Under the pieces are notes generated by a model. The model had not been told where the DNA came from, searched no databases, and saw only the letters and a program-made list of their open reading frames with translations. Position numbers and translations under genes: made by a program. This document shows, piece after piece, positions 34,255 to 45,519 of a DNA stretch of 64,000 nt (position 1 is its first letter; each line of letters starts with the position of its first letter). Location of the stretch: positions 3,844,001 through 3,908,000 of the forward strand of contig NC_062255.1 in NCBI RefSeq assembly GCF_905475465.1, read 5' to 3'. This DNA comes from Pieris napi (lineage: Eukaryota > Arthropoda > Insecta > Lepidoptera > Pieridae).

Positions 34255-34330
34255 GGGCTGGCGGCCATATCGCTTTCGAGCGATCTCTTCCAGGCAACCA
34301 CTGTGAGAAAAAATGTATTAAATTAGATAA
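34255..34330 (+). repeat. LINE-tail repeat J
   Basis: GGCGGCCATATCGCTTTCG, AGCGATCTCTTCCAGGCAAC and a following A-rich segment match the block CGGGCGGCCTTATCACTAAC, AAGCGATCTCTTACAGGCAA at 62375-62415. The style is that of a lepidopteran LINE 3' untranslated end. Confidence 0.55.
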
Positions 34331-34420
34331 GGTAGGCAAGAAGTGCAAAAATACTTATTACATATAGTTATTAAGACAAAAAATAAACCGGAACAAAAAA
34401 ACAAACTGATGTAAAAAAAT

Positions 34421-34712
34421 AAATCAGTGGCGCTACAACCTCTTTAGGTCTTGGCCTCAGATTTCTGAATCTGTTTCATGATCATTTTTAAATCTAATAG
34501 GCAAGTAGGTGATCAGCCTCCTGTGCCAGGCACACGCCTTCGACTTTTTGGGTCTAAGACATTTCTGTTTTCTTACGATGTTTTCCTTCACCGTTCGTGC
34601 AAATGTTAAATGCGCACATAGAAATAAAGTTCATTATGCACAGCCGGGGATCGAACCTACGACCTCAGGTATGAGAGTTACACGCTGAAGCCACTAGGCC
34701 AACACTGCTTAT
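34421..34712 (-). repeat. S2 tRNA-derived SINE, full-length minus copy
   Basis: The tail AGTGGCGCTACAACCTC is at the left. CACACGCCTTCGACTTTTTG and GTTTTCCTTCACCGTTCG are in the body. GGGGATCGAACCTACGACC (B-box complement) and GAAGCCACTAGGCCAACACT (A-box complement) are at the right. At about 290 bp it is one of the most complete copies in the window. Confidence 0.92.
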
Positions 34713-35740
34713 AAAAGAATACATGAAAAATAAAAAGTGCACATGAATCACTATAGTTTACGAATACCAACACAACTCACATACTAAGGCTACCATCTTA
34801 AATTATGTTATCGCAAAATAAAACAGTCTAAGAATAGATGAATAAATTACCAACCACTTTTTGATTTAAATTCGTTAAGACTTTGTCTAAACATCTGAAT
34901 TGCCTACTAAACGTTATTAGCTTGCTAAATAAGTCCACTTGGTCCTCTATTGAGATGTTAAGTTAGCCTGACAGCCGTATACTTCTCCAACACACCTAAA
35001 GGGGCAGCTGAGGTATGTAAGCACATTGAATAGAATGTTAGTGATGTTCAGTGCAGACAAAGGCCGGCCCACAGACGTAGGGACAGGTTAATATATTACG
35101 GTGGAGATAGTATCGTGCGAGTGCTTTGAGACTGCCCAGTGATTTTTATTGTGTATATGTAAATGTTTTCAGTACAAATATTAAAATTACAATTTAAAAA
35201 AGGTTTAACATCGGCGAAATATAAAATAAACATATTTAGTCTTCCATAATGCCATAATTCAAATTTGATTGTAGTAAATTAAATGTTATTTAATAAAGTT
35301 TACCACGTCATAAACTTGCTAAATCTACGGTATATCTCATTGTATTTAAAATGTATGACAATTGAGGTTAACATAAATTTTACAAAAAAAATAAAATAAA
35401 TACAATTTAAAATAAAAATACCGGAAATTTTTGTTAAGCACAAAAAAAATTACCAGCAAAACAGCGGATTAGGTTCGAGATAGGCACTTAACAATGAAAC
35501 CGATCAGCCCACTACCGAATATGTCCAGCTCCGGGTAATTACTGTTTAATGTTAAAATCTATTCTTAATCTTATTTATACTTAAAACGAATCAATAAATG
35601 ATAAGCGATAGTTATAACTTATAACTAATATTTGAAGTAATTGCATATTAAAAATTAAAATAAATCGTTTTTGTTAATTCCACTGGCTTTCGACCCAAAC
35701 TGTGGCTAGGCCTGCTAAGCTTCTTAAGAAACCTTTTTAA
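34713..35740. other. AT-rich DNA, nothing identified
   Basis: No ORF or repeat was recognised apart from short A-rich runs. Confidence 0.5.
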
Positions 35741-36010
35741 TCTAATATATACAACTCTCGTGTCACGTTTTGTAATTAAACTCCTCCGAAATGACTCGAC
35801 CTATTTTCGTGAAATTTGGTGTGCATATCGGTTGCAAATTTTTTGTTTTTATTTTTTTATGATACATCATACAAACAACCCTTAATTTTCACCCCTCTAC
35901 GATCAACCTCAATTTTTATTTGTTAATTTAAAAACTTTTGACTTGAACTCTAAAGTTTTATAGAGAAAAATTCACAGGAAAACCTAAAAAGTTTTCATTC
36001 CGGAAAATCG
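35741..36010 (+). mobile_element. Helitron-like element, 5' end
   Basis: Opens TCTAATATATACAACTCTCG then TGTCACG and TTAAACTCCTCCGAAATG, as in the 96-bp element at 25825. It then continues longer, with GTGTGCATATCGGTTGC. No CTAGTA-type 3' end is found, so the right boundary is a guess. Confidence 0.55.
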
Positions 36011-36824
36011 CACAGTCTCTGGGGTAGCATAGCAAAATGTTCCATGTAGGTATGTACTAAAAAGGTAGCCTAAGGTTTCTCCTTAAAATCACATAAGGAG
36101 AAACGAATTCGATTAATTTTGTTTGTACCTACTAATACTGTATATTTGATTGTTACTACAAATAAACAATATATTTTCTTAATTCTTTAACAAATATACA
36201 GAAATAAGGCATAAATTGCGTTTCGTGACGGACAATTACAAAAAGAGTCAGAAATGTGTTAACAAGTGTTAAAACGTGAGAACAATATGACACTACTCAA
36301 CACCATTTATTAAAACATTTCTTTTATGGAAGTCGCGTTACGTGGGAAACTGTCGTCGACATGATTTATTTATAAAATTGTGTCGATATCCTTTATGTCA
36401 TAATCTCAATACTTGAATACATACATACAAAATATACAGACTGAAATAATGAGTCATTTCTCATCAAAGAGGTAGGGTAAGTCTAAGCGATTGTGCGTTC
36501 TAACTCCGAAACGTCAGTAATTACTTGCCGTTGAAAATAAATTAAGACACATTGGTATGTCTAGTCTAATTTTAGTCGCAGCTATAAAAATTAATCTATT
36601 AACTTAACAAAAATCCCACGAAATCTAGTTTTTAATCCGCCCAAAAAAATTATCTAATTCTTAACAATTATTCTTATTTTTAACTTTTTATTTTATTTTA
36701 TTTACTTCACACCACATTACACAAGACTTCATTACTTACACTGCTAACTTTTACTAATATTATTTTCTATTAAGTTTTATTTTTTTCTAATTCTTTTTTT
36801 TTTGCGACTGAGGCGCAAACTAGC
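36011..36824. other. AT-rich spacer
   Basis: Nothing identified. Confidence 0.4.
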
Positions 36825-36940
36825 TGATGTGGTCTCTGGCAGAATGACCAGCGCTGGAATATTCTGCTCCTCAGCATATTGCTGAGCCAGGGCCAATTAC
36901 AGCCACAGCACACACGCATTACATACTTGAAACGAACCGA
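36825..36940 (+). repeat. Probable LINE 3' tail fragment
   Basis: GTCTCTGGCAGAATGACCAG, CTGGAATATTCTGCTCCTC and AGCATATTGCTGAGCCAGG resemble the 3' end of a lepidopteran LINE as I remember it. There is no second copy here to confirm it. Confidence 0.35.
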
Positions 36941-37282
36941 ATTGGAAAAGGGATTTTTTTTTAATTTTAATTTTTATTGTTTTGGATATCTCTCATTTTC
37001 TTTGATTATTGTTATTTTGTGTGTTTATGAGTGTGAGTTTTTGTTTGTATTAAATGATATGTGTATGTCTAAAATCGCGAAGTGCCCGGCAATTTCCATA
37101 CCTTTCTCTTCTACCTCTGTTCCTCTATCATCCTTCTAAAGATAAATTATGAACGAAATATAAATTAATAAGCAACCATAAATGTTTGTTACAAACACTT
37201 TAATTAAAGTCCTGATAAAAGTTATACGTAACGTAATCTATATTGAAGTTAAATTACTATGAGTTTAATCGGTTGTACAAAA
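36941..37282. other. AT-rich spacer
   Basis: Nothing identified. Confidence 0.4.
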
Positions 37283-37552
37283 AGCGGTGGCGATACAACC
37301 TTTTTAGGTGAGCTTTCTGTATCTATTTGATAACATTTTGTCAATCTAATAGGCAAGTAGGTGATCAGCCTGTACCTGACACACGCCGTCGACTGTTAGA
37401 GTCTAAGGCAAGCCGGTTTCCTCACGATGTTTTCCATCATCGTTCGAGCGAATGTTAAATGCATAGAAAAAAATCCATTAGTGCACAGCTGGGGATCGAA
37501 CCTACGACCTCAGGGATGAGAGTCACCCGCTGAGGTAACTAGGCCAATGAAG
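37283..37552 (-). repeat. S2 tRNA-derived SINE, minus copy
   Basis: GCGGTGGCGATACAACC at the tail side, CACACGCCGTCGACTG in the body with a deletion at the TCTGGGCCTCAG block, and GGGGATCGAACCTACGACC at the B box. The A-box side reads GAGGTAACTAGGCCAATG, a diverged form. Confidence 0.88.
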
Positions 37553-38804
37553 AAGGTTCATAGAAAAGGGTAAAAAAGTTACTCCCTGTTTGTTACACAC
37601 TTTTTAATATTCCTCATCTAGAATCTAAGTAAAAATTCTTTCAATGTTATAATAAATCAAACGACAAATGTATTTTCTTTAGATCTTGCCGCTTAGTATC
37701 AATAACTTGTTGTTATTTATTATATCTTTATGAATGCAGGAAATAACTATTCCGTATTGACTAGCTATGCTATAGTTGATTATCGCAAACAAGACCAAAA
37801 AGTATTTCACAAAGAGGATTGTCTTTAAGTACCAGAGTCACAGACTTTAGTGGTTAAGCGGGCGAGTCATAACTAAGAACCCCGGCGGGTTAACGGATTT
37901 TTCTTTCTACGCAATTAGCACTTGTTTATACGTTGTAGGGAAAAATTGTGAACATACTGGAAACTCAATATAATTCTTAAAATAATGTATGATCGACTCA
38001 ATTTGTGCTAAAACATATTATACTTCAATGATTGAGATTGGTCCATTGGCCTGAACATGCTAAAAAAGTCGTCGGGTATATTAGAAATTAGATAATCAAT
38101 TTTATAAAATAGAAAATTTATTAATTCTAATTATGGAAATCTCCTCCGGAGTTTTCGAACTGAGTTGAAAATCGAGTGCTTATTGGCGCAGAACTACCTA
38201 CTTGTCTATGAAGACCTTTAATCATGAATAAATGATATCGGGGTGGCTAATTTAGAAGGATTAACTGGTTCCCTAATGATGACAACGCTGTTTTTTTTAC
38301 AATAAATGTATTGCTTTGTATTATTATATTATAATACTCATTTGATAACCAGCATTGCACCCTTTTGATGAAAGTACTCTTTCTTCTCTTTCTGTCAAAT
38401 TGTGTTTACGCTGAGATAAAAAAGGGACAGACAGCGCTTTAGCTAAAACAATACGATTTGTAATAGCTGCTTGTATAATAAGTATAAATAAGTATTATTT
38501 ATATAAATGCGATCCCGAGAGAAAAGATTCAATGTAACGTAGTGTTATTTAAATTGCCTTAGATTATATTGTTCGTGAACAGTGAAAAAACTTGAGATAC
38601 AAAAGGTTATGTATGCAGATTAGCATGTATTCGATGTTATTTCATTGATCGATTCTTGTTTTCGATTGTGACAGTTCAAGGTCTTTATTTTTGGCACAAT
38701 ATGTTGTTTCGTGTCAAACTATTCCAGACTTCATTGAGACGCGCTTAAGATGCTTCAAGTCTAAATTGGGCAAGACGAGCCAGTGCAGCGGACAAATACA
38801 AATC
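37553..38804. other. AT-rich DNA; a tRNA-like scrap near 37845
   Basis: Positions 37838-37895 read CTTTAGTGGTTAAGCGGGCG and then GAACCCCGGCGGGTTAACG, arranged roughly like a SINE head without an A-box consensus. No other feature was seen. Confidence 0.35.
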
Positions 38805-38875
38805 CATAGGTGCACAGGTTTGAATGCATGAACTCATGGTTGACTACCCACTAGGCCAACAGTGCTCTGTTTGTA
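38805..38875 (-). repeat. S2 SINE head fragment
   Basis: GGTGCACAGGTTTGAATGC and CCCACTAGGCCAACAGTGCT are the complement of the B-box to A-box region. The B box is mutated. Confidence 0.6.
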
Positions 38876-38916
38876 ATCAAATGCCTCCAAAAAAGCTTTA
38901 CCGACTATTTTTTTTT

Positions 38917-38965
38917 CACAGGGCGCAAACGGACAGGCTCGTCTGATCTTAAGTGATTTAGATAG
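38917..38965 (+). repeat. R3 repeat fragment
   Basis: CACAGGGCGCAAACGGACAG and GGCTCGTCTGATCTTAAGTG match the opening of the full R3 copy at 10903. Confidence 0.55.
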
Positions 38966-39559
38966 AGAAACTAAGTCTAATGCAATACCTACACTGATAT
39001 TATTCAAATTCAGAGATCACATCCGCCCACATAATCAGTCCGCACCGAAAGCCTCCTTTGTGCAATTTTATAACTATTGTTAGTGTTAATCGATAGCATA
39101 TAAGGTTGACAATTGCTTAAATGTCAATTTAAGTTTCTTGTTGAGTATTAAGATGAGTATAGACTGCTTTTTGTTACAATTTATAGTTAAATAAATGTCA
39201 GTTAAAGTAGAAAATTATTTAAGATGACCAATCAAATCAAATTAAAAAAGTTTAAATTTGTTTCAATATTGGTTTCGATAAATTGATTTCAGTTCATAAA
39301 ATTAATTTCATTAACAATTTGTATGAGATACTTTTTTTTTGTCAGGCTTTAGGTCAAGTCATACAGTGTTATATATTTCGCAGATAAGAAAGAATATAAA
39401 ATAAAGATAAATTGTAAGAAATGTTACCATAGTGCGTGAAACCTAAGAAACCCTGACATAAAAAGTAGACATCATTTTTGCATCCTCTTAAACGTTGTCT
39501 GTGGTTATACGATTAGGGCATCTTTTATAAAAGAATTCAAAAAACACATTTATCGCCCT
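38966..39559. other. AT-rich spacer
   Basis: Nothing identified. Confidence 0.4.
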
Positions 39560-39735
39560 TTGATTGCAACCTCTTTAGGTCTGGGCTTCAGGTTTCTGTA
39601 TCTGTTTCATGATTGTTTGTCAATATAATTGGCAAGTAGGTGATCAGCCTCCTGTGCTAGACACACACCGTCGACTTTTTGGGTCTAAGGCAAGCCGGTT
39701 TCTCGATGTTTTCCTTCACCGTTTGAGCGAATATT
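39560..39735 (-). repeat. S2 SINE tail half, minus copy
   Basis: Holds AACCTCTTTAGGTCTGGGC, CAAGTAGGTGATCAGCCTCC, CCGTCGACTTTTTGGGTC and TTTCCTTCACCGTTTGAGCG. The tRNA-like head is absent, so it is truncated at its 5' end. Confidence 0.85.
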
Positions 39736-39983
39736 AAAATCGCCCTATGATAGCCAAATATTCTAATGTACACGCACCCTTACTCGTTTTGCATACAAAG
39801 AGTTATAAATATTTTGTATGGATTACAGCTAGACAGTTTTGAAATGCAAAGGATGACACGTGATGACGCCGGTACATACAACTGTGTTTTATGAGTGGAA
39901 AATGTAAATATATGCAAAGTCATCTAGTTATGAATTGTTTGAGCACAATGTAGAATTGTTATTTTATGCAATCTTACCTTCAT
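39736..39983. other. AT-rich spacer
   Basis: Nothing identified. Confidence 0.3.
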
Positions 39984-40140
39984 TTGGTGCCTCTCATCAC
40001 TGGAGGTTGGTCTCGTGAAGCGTGTCTTGTCCTTAGCCAGATGCAGCAACTCTTCCGCAGTTGCAACACCTGTCTCTAACGTTACAAAGCTTGATTGAGC
40101 CTTCTACCATCACGCCGTTTACCCTGGATTTTACCCATTA
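39984..40140 (-). pseudogene. LINE reverse-transcriptase C-terminal tail, minus copy
   Basis: The complement reads ATAEELLHLAKDKTRFTR then PTSSDERHQMK-type residues, and an RRRDG-like start, closely matching the fragment at 6595-6765. The 3' end faces left, marked by CTTCATTTGGTGCCTCTC. It is 5'-truncated. Confidence 0.65.
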
Positions 40141-40252
40141 TAATTACTTGATTGGCCATGGTGTAACACGTGTCCCGCAACATCACAATGTTTGATATCG
40201 ATTTCTAATCTGTTTACTAATGAGGAAATAATCGATTCGATTAATTTACCGA

Positions 40253-40320
40253 GAATGTCACATCACTTATAACCAATAGAAAACTAGAATGTCACATCTC
40301 TTATAACCAATAGAAAATTA
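40253..40320. repeat. 34-bp tandem duplication with CCAAT cores
   Basis: GAATGTCACATCACTTATAA followed by CCAATAGAAAACTA occurs at 40253-40286. It is repeated at 40287-40320 as GAATGTCACATCTCTTATAA and CCAATAGAAAATTA. Each unit contains ATAACCAATAG, a CCAAT-box-like core. Confidence 0.9.
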
Positions 40321-40352
40321 GGAAATGGCAGTTTCACAATTTGACGGTTTCA

Positions 40353-40492
40353 CTTCGATAGATTACAATCTACCGAATAATAATACGTTAAATTGTAAGC
40401 AGTACGCTGAGGTTCACAATCTTTCGACAGTTTATAATCTCGCGAGATAGATTTCAATCTAACGGTTTTTACAATTTTACGTTAACATAATA
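40353..40492. mobile_element. M2 element, single arm
   Basis: Reads GATTACAATCTACCGAATAA, ACGTTAAATTGTAAGCAGTA, GCTGAGGTTCACAATCTTTC and CTCGCGAGATAGATTTCAAT, matching the right arm of the foldback MITE at 4379-4493 in the same orientation. The other arm is absent. Confidence 0.85.
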
Positions 40493-40499
40493 TATATTA

Positions 40500-40660
40500 T
40501 ATAGAAAGATTATTTGTGCACAGCTGTGATTCGAAGGCGTGATCTCTGGGTTGTGAGACGCTCGCTCAAAGCCCACTGCACATTGTGGTCCTTGTGATAC
40601 CACCGCCGATAGATACTAACATTACCGGAGCGCTCGCAAGTGCGTTGCCGGGCTTAAATT
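40500..40660. repeat. S2 head fragment followed by R3 fragment
   Basis: Positions 40515-40580 hold GTGCACAGCTGTGATTCG and GCTCAAAGCCCACTGCACA, a diverged S2 head. Positions 40596-40655 hold ACCGCCGATAGATAC and CTCGCAAGTGCGTTGCCGG, the middle of R3. Confidence 0.5.
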
Positions 40661-41157
40661 TATAACACGTTATTACGCAAGAGAAAATCCCGATATTTGA
40701 AACTGTAACACCTGGTAATCAATGCACTTCGATATCTGGAACGAAATAAAATACGCCAACGGGTGGAGCAGTTGTTTGCTTTGACAGGTGATAAAGAAAG
40801 CTAAAATAGAGCTCGTGTTCCGGCTTTATACCGAGCAAAAACATTCTTGTTGAACGAAAGTGAAAAACTTTGTGTATATATAGCGAATAGTGAGGTGTAT
40901 TTATTTTTAAACACACTGTTTGTTACTATTTTTAACATAGACCAAAAATCATAGACAAATGTTACAGGTGTAAATTATAAACAAATCTAACAAACCTTAA
41001 ATAATATCTTAATAGCGTGATAATGTGTTTGATTTACGTTAATATAATGAAAATGAAATTTATATTACCATACCACTCAAATTATCGACAAATAGGTATA
41101 TTATGTGGACAATTATATTGATACATTCGCATTTATATTCCTCATAAAAATAAAAAA
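40661..41157. other. AT-rich spacer
   Basis: Nothing identified. Confidence 0.4.
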
Positions 41158-41436
41158 AATCAGTGGCGCTACAACCTCATTAGGTCTTGGCCTCAGATTT
41201 CTGAATCTGTTTCATGATCATTTTTAAATCTAATAGGCAAGTAGGTGATCAGCCTCCAGTGCCTGACACACGCTGTCGACTTTTTGTTCTCGACTCACGA
41301 TGTTTTCCTTCTTCGTTCGAGCAAATGTTAAATGCGCACATAGAAAGAAAGTCTATTGGTGCACAGCCGGGGATCGAACCTACGACCTCAGGTATGAGAG
41401 TCGCACGCTGAAGCCACTAGGCCAACACGGCTCAAC
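41158..41436 (-). repeat. S2 tRNA-derived SINE, minus copy
   Basis: Close to full length: CAGTGGCGCTACAACCTCAT, AGTAGGTGATCAGCCTCC, CACGCTGTCGACTTTTTG, GGGGATCGAACCTACGACC and GAAGCCACTAGGCCAACAC. A short deletion follows TTTTTG. Confidence 0.92.
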
Positions 41437-41811
41437 TTATATACTATATTCCTTATAGAAGTTTTTTTTCCACCACCGTTCCGCCACTCGTTTGTTTATG
41501 TTAAGCTTGTAGAATCTAAGTCTATCTATTAGTCTATTGTCTAATCCAGTTTTACCCTTTTCTTATACGTCAACCTATATAAATTGTATAGCAACGAGAG
41601 AACGCAATCCTATTGAATCGACCACTTAAGTAGATAAAGTAGCTATATTTATTATGTTCCTCGATGTTCTAGTTCTAAGGATGTTGGTTATATGTGTAAT
41701 CCTTTATCGAAAAAGGTTTGCAGTTCCTTTAATAACAACATTTTTTACGAATACGTGAATTTTTATTGAGTCAATTAACATTTTTGACAGATTTATAATA
41801 TTAGTGACGTA
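41437..41811. other. AT-rich spacer
   Basis: Nothing identified. Confidence 0.3.
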
Positions 41812-41897
41812 ATGTATTCAAAAATGACAGATAGATAGAATCAGTCCGAATAATATATGTCCACGAAGCACTTTTCTACATAGACCATATGGTTTTT

Positions 41898-42165
41898 TTT
41901 ACACGCTGTATATTAGCTTCACCTGTATGTATGTATGTAACCGACTCCTTCGGACTCGATTTTGACCCACTTTTAACGGACAGATTTAAAACTTTGCGCA
42001 CCTGTCAAAGATCGATGATCGTATTGCATTGTCCAAAAAAAAAATTAAAAAAAATTAACTAAAAAATAAAAAATTTATAATAGTTTAAAAAAACTAGAAC
42101 ACACGCTTTTATTGATGTGCTTTAAAAGCGTGTGTTCTAGATTTTTTAAAGTATTATTTATTTTA
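41898..42165. repeat. Repeat D: inverted copy ending in a head-to-head palindrome
   Basis: Positions 41898-42111 are the complement of 3414-3652 (AGCTTCACCTGTATGTATG, CCGACTCCTTCGGACTCG, GCGCACCTGTCAAAGATCG). At 42112 the sequence turns and the start of repeat D begins again on the plus strand (GATGTGCTTTAAAAGCGTG). The two halves pair over about 45 bp (42067-42111 against 42122-42165), with GAACACACGCTTTTA the closest stretch. Confidence 0.8.
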
Positions 42166-42169
42166 TTTT

Positions 42170-42579
42170 AGCTGTATTTGATTTGATTTAAAAAAAATAT
42201 AAAATCTGTCATTCCATTTTTGAATACGACACCTAAATAGTGTGCAGTATTTCAAAAATGGAATGTATTTTACAGAAAATTAAGTTAACAGGTGTTTTAC
42301 GATTTTTATATAATTTTCTCGATAAATACTTTCTGCAAATGTGAATCAATACTGACTCAGACATAGGTCCATGTCATACCTATCGCCATATTTCAATTTG
42401 ACACATCATGTGAGCAATATGTGTTAGATTGTGTTGAACAATAATGAAATATTGATATATTACCGTATTCAGCGCGAATCAATCTCACGTTATAGATATG
42501 TAAAGTTTTATATGATTCATTCATAAGAGCAAGAAGTAATTGATAATAATTTTAAATGTTGTCTACTATATGAAGAGCA
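42170..42579. other. AT-rich DNA with a CATTCCATTTTTGAA hairpin
   Basis: Positions 42210-42268 hold CATTCCATTTTTGAATAC facing GTATTTCAAAAATGGAATG across about 20 bases. No gene was recognised. Confidence 0.5.
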
Positions 42580-42857
42580 GAGTAGGCTTCAGCGTGCGAC
42601 TCTCATCCCTGAGGTCGTAGGTTCGATCTCCAGCTGTGGACCAATGAACTTTCTTTTTGTGCACATTTAACATTCGCTCGAATGGTGATGGAAAACATCG
42701 CGAGGAAACCGGCTTGCCTTAGACCCAAAAAGTCGACAGCGTGTGTCAGGCACAGGAAACTGATCACCTACTTGCCTATTAGATTGACAAATGATCATAA
42801 AACAGATACAGAAATCTGAGGCCCAGGCCTAAAGGTTTTAGCGCTACTGATTTTTTT
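42580..42857 (+). repeat. S2 tRNA-derived SINE, plus copy
   Basis: GGCTTCAGCGTGCGACTCTC, then GTAGGTTCGATCTCCAGCTG, ACATTCGCTCGAATGGTG, GTCGACAGCGTGTGTCAGG and GGCCTAAAGGTTTTAGCG. The first 10 bases of the head (GTTGGCCTAG) are missing, so the A box is incomplete. Confidence 0.9.
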
Positions 42858-43229
42858 ATATGCTATAGGTATACGAAAATCTTTGAATATCACGGACAAA
42901 ATATTTTGTTAATTTTTTTTATACATTTTTATTAGGTATTATATCTTCTGTCTTCATTAATATTGCATTTAAAACGTGTTAATTCAAAATAAAATAAAAT
43001 TGGTGCAAGTTAATTGGCTCGTTATTTTTATTTGTCGATATATAGCAGTTGATATATAACGATAATTATTGTTATATATCGTATCCATTATATTATTAAG
43101 AAACAGTTACATTTTATGAGGCTTTTATGGGGTTGGGGTTAAGTGATATAGTGTACTATATGTTAAAAAGTAATTGTATTATTATCAATTACGCTCCGAT
43201 GTATTTATATAAGAGAAAAACTCATCGTA
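42858..43229. other. AT-rich DNA with a small hairpin
   Basis: Positions 43050-43081 hold GATATATAAC and GTTATATATC flanking 10 bases. Nothing else was recognised. Confidence 0.4.
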
Positions 43230-43412
43230 ACTGGCAGAGTGGAGGGCACCTTGATGCCGATCCCCTACTCGCTGGGCCGATCAAGTAAAGGCCCTTACGG
43301 GTCTTACCATCACCGCAGAGGCTTGTCGAAGACAGGGGAGAGTGGAGGAAGTTGTGCCACTAACACGACCTTCAGAAATGAAGAGTGCGACTGAAAGAAA
43401 AAGAAGTATTTA
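43230..43412 (+). pseudogene. Probable LINE 3' end
   Basis: Reads GCAGAGTGGAGGGCACCTTG, GGGCCGATCAAGTAAAGGCC, GACCTTCAGAAATGAAGAGT and GCGACTGAAAGAAAAAGAAG, the style of a LINE ORF end with an A/G-rich tail. One frame gives TRPSEMKSATE before the tail. The family is not fixed. Confidence 0.4.
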
Positions 43413-43929
43413 TATTGGACTCGCGTATGCGCTGAATTGACAGTTTTAATGTAGTAAAGCTAGTATACCAGGCTAAGATGTTCATTTGTCTATGTTACTG
43501 ATATTTTTTTAGGACCCCTGCATAGTATACTATCAGGCATGCAATAAGGCAGATCTGTGGCGCAGAAAGTAGGCAGCAGGAGAGTGTCAAATATAGGGGA
43601 TTCATAAAAAGGGACTTTATTTGCTTATATAGCTTTGCGACACACTCCGGGCCCTAGCGACAACTACCCCGGGAATATCCTCATGATATTTATGGGAGAG
43701 TTGGCGTTAACCCGCGTTTCCTCATTGATAATTATAAAGAACGACGTGTCAGCTACGAAGAGTTTATCATCATCTGTGATGTCTGCCTTTTCATAATTGT
43801 CTGAAATTGCCTCAATTGATAAAGGAACAGACTGACGTATACATAGGGGAAGTGAGATGGTCTATGCTCATCCCAGGATGTTGGAATATCGATGTCAGAT
43901 CTAAGAAGCAGGTTTAAGTTTACATAAAA
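43413..43929. other. Mixed-GC DNA, nothing identified
   Basis: Contains GC-richer patches (43560-43600, 43650-43690) with no recognised frame or repeat. Confidence 0.3.
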
Positions 43930-44072
43930 ATTCTACTTAGGGTCCTTCAAGAAACGTACCAATTAAAAGGCCAGCAACGCACTCGCGAGCCCTCTGACAT
44001 TGAGAGTGTCCATAGGCGCAGGTATCACTCAACATCAGGCGAGCCTCCTGCCCGTTTACGCCCTGTATAAAA
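43930..44072 (-). repeat. R3 dispersed repeat, minus copy
   Basis: Reads TAGGGTCCTTCAAGAAACG, AAAGGCCAGCAACGCACTC, GAGCCCTCTGACATTGAGAG, ACTCAACATCAGGCGAGCC and TCCTGCCCGTTTACGCC. Confidence 0.85.
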
Positions 44073-44099
44073 AAAACATAAGAATAATTGTAACATTAT

Positions 44100-44548
44100 G
44101 TAAATGTATAAAAATGTTTTTTTGAAGTTATGCTTCTTTTATACGCGTTATGAAAAATTGGTGAGAGTAAAATTTTACGATGCGCGCGCCCCGTGACAAA
44201 AAAATTATCAGTATGAAGTTTTTAAACCAGCCGGGCGTCGAGCGTGCGCGAGCGAGATGGGAATAAGACAATCTACAAGTAAAAAGAAATAGAATATCCG
44301 TGAAGTTAGCAGCTATGCCAAGAATTATGAATGACCATAATGACCTTTGTAGTACCTTATAATAAATAATAATAATTATTATTATTAATATTAATTAATA
44401 ATTGAATAATATACTAAATATTAAATATTATTAAATTATTAAGGTTAAATATTTATTATTAATTATTTAATATTGAAAAAAAAATAAAGAAAGCCAAAGA
44501 AGTATAACTTCTTACGCGCGTACATAAGTACACGCACCCTTTTTTTTT
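44100..44548. repeat. Dispersed repeat F with AT microsatellite core
   Basis: The left end has TTGAAGTTATGCTTCTTTTA and TACGCGTTATG. The right end has AGAAGTATAACTTCTTACGC and GTACACGCACCC, the complement of 6241-6300. Between them lie ATGCGCGCGCCCCGTGAC and a TAATAATTATTATTATTAAT microsatellite at 44360-44470. The two ends are partly inverted (GAAGTTATGCTTC against GAAGTATAACTTC), so the whole may be one element. Confidence 0.6.
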
Positions 44549-45184
44549 CTCTGTGTTTAATGTAATTTACGTATTGAATGTGTTTTTTAACTCTTTAGTA
44601 TATAAGGAATTTAAAATTAGAACTGTGGACTAGCCCTTCAGGATCCAAGGTTAAACCCCAGTGCTTTAGGTATTTTCTGTACTTTATTTATAATGTTTAA
44701 GCAATAATAAAAAATCACTTCTTAGATCTGTTAAATGTAATTTCACGAATTGGAAAAAATGAGGCTACGACGCATCGTAAAAACCTCATATATCACCATA
44801 TGCAATCGAAGAAAAACTGCATTGCATTCATTTACCCAATTAGAATCGATTACATCGCTCCTTGTTAAGTGCGCGCGCGCATGTTGACATCTTCTAAATA
44901 ATTCACATGTTTCCGGCACGCTCAGGGGAATGTTATGCCTTATGAGTAGCTTTGATGTACTGCTAAGGACTTGGCAGTATCATTAACAAGCTGTGTAATT
45001 GTGTAAAATGTTCTAATCAGTATGTGTTTTCCGATTACGGAATTTATTTCTTACAATAAAGTTCGAAAATAATGAATTTCATGAATTACAATCCAATACA
45101 ATAGCTAATAAGTAATATAATATTAACTTAATTTTCTACAAAAGCTAGCTAGACTTCAATATGGGCTGATTTATGCGGTGATTA
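44549..45184. other. AT-rich spacer
   Basis: Includes GTGCGCGCGCGCATG at 44870-44884. No gene or element was recognised. Confidence 0.4.
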
Positions 45185-45290
45185 AATAGGCATGTCCTGA
45201 ACAGATGTGCCCTCCAATAGGCCGCATCTCACTAATCATCAGGTGGAATTGTGGCCAAACGGCTGTTCAGGTCTAAATAAAAAAACTATG
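45185..45290 (+). repeat. LINE/SINE tail fragment
   Basis: CGCATCTCACTAATCATCAG, GTGGAATTGTGGCCAAACGG and CTGTTCAGGTCTAAATAAA resemble the 3' end of lepidopteran retroposons. No second copy is present in the window. A 62-codon frame on it is accidental. Confidence 0.5.
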
Positions 45291-45519
45291 CTAATGTTCA
45301 TTAACAGTCTTAGTTTAAAATGTTTTGACACTATGTTCATGTGGCCGAGATACCGCACTTATATATTAACTATACTAGTAACTCAAAAGGGTTAGTTATA
45401 TTAGTAGAAGTTGGATAAATCTTATGATTTCGTCTTCTATTCTAATCAAAAAAATAACTAAATCAAATTCTCAAATGTATTTGAGAAGGTATTAGAAGTA
45501 AAACAAAGTATTTATAGAG

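Noticed and set aside
43050..43081. microRNA precursor or terminator hairpin
   Set aside because: A 10-bp AT-only stem, common by chance in DNA of this composition.
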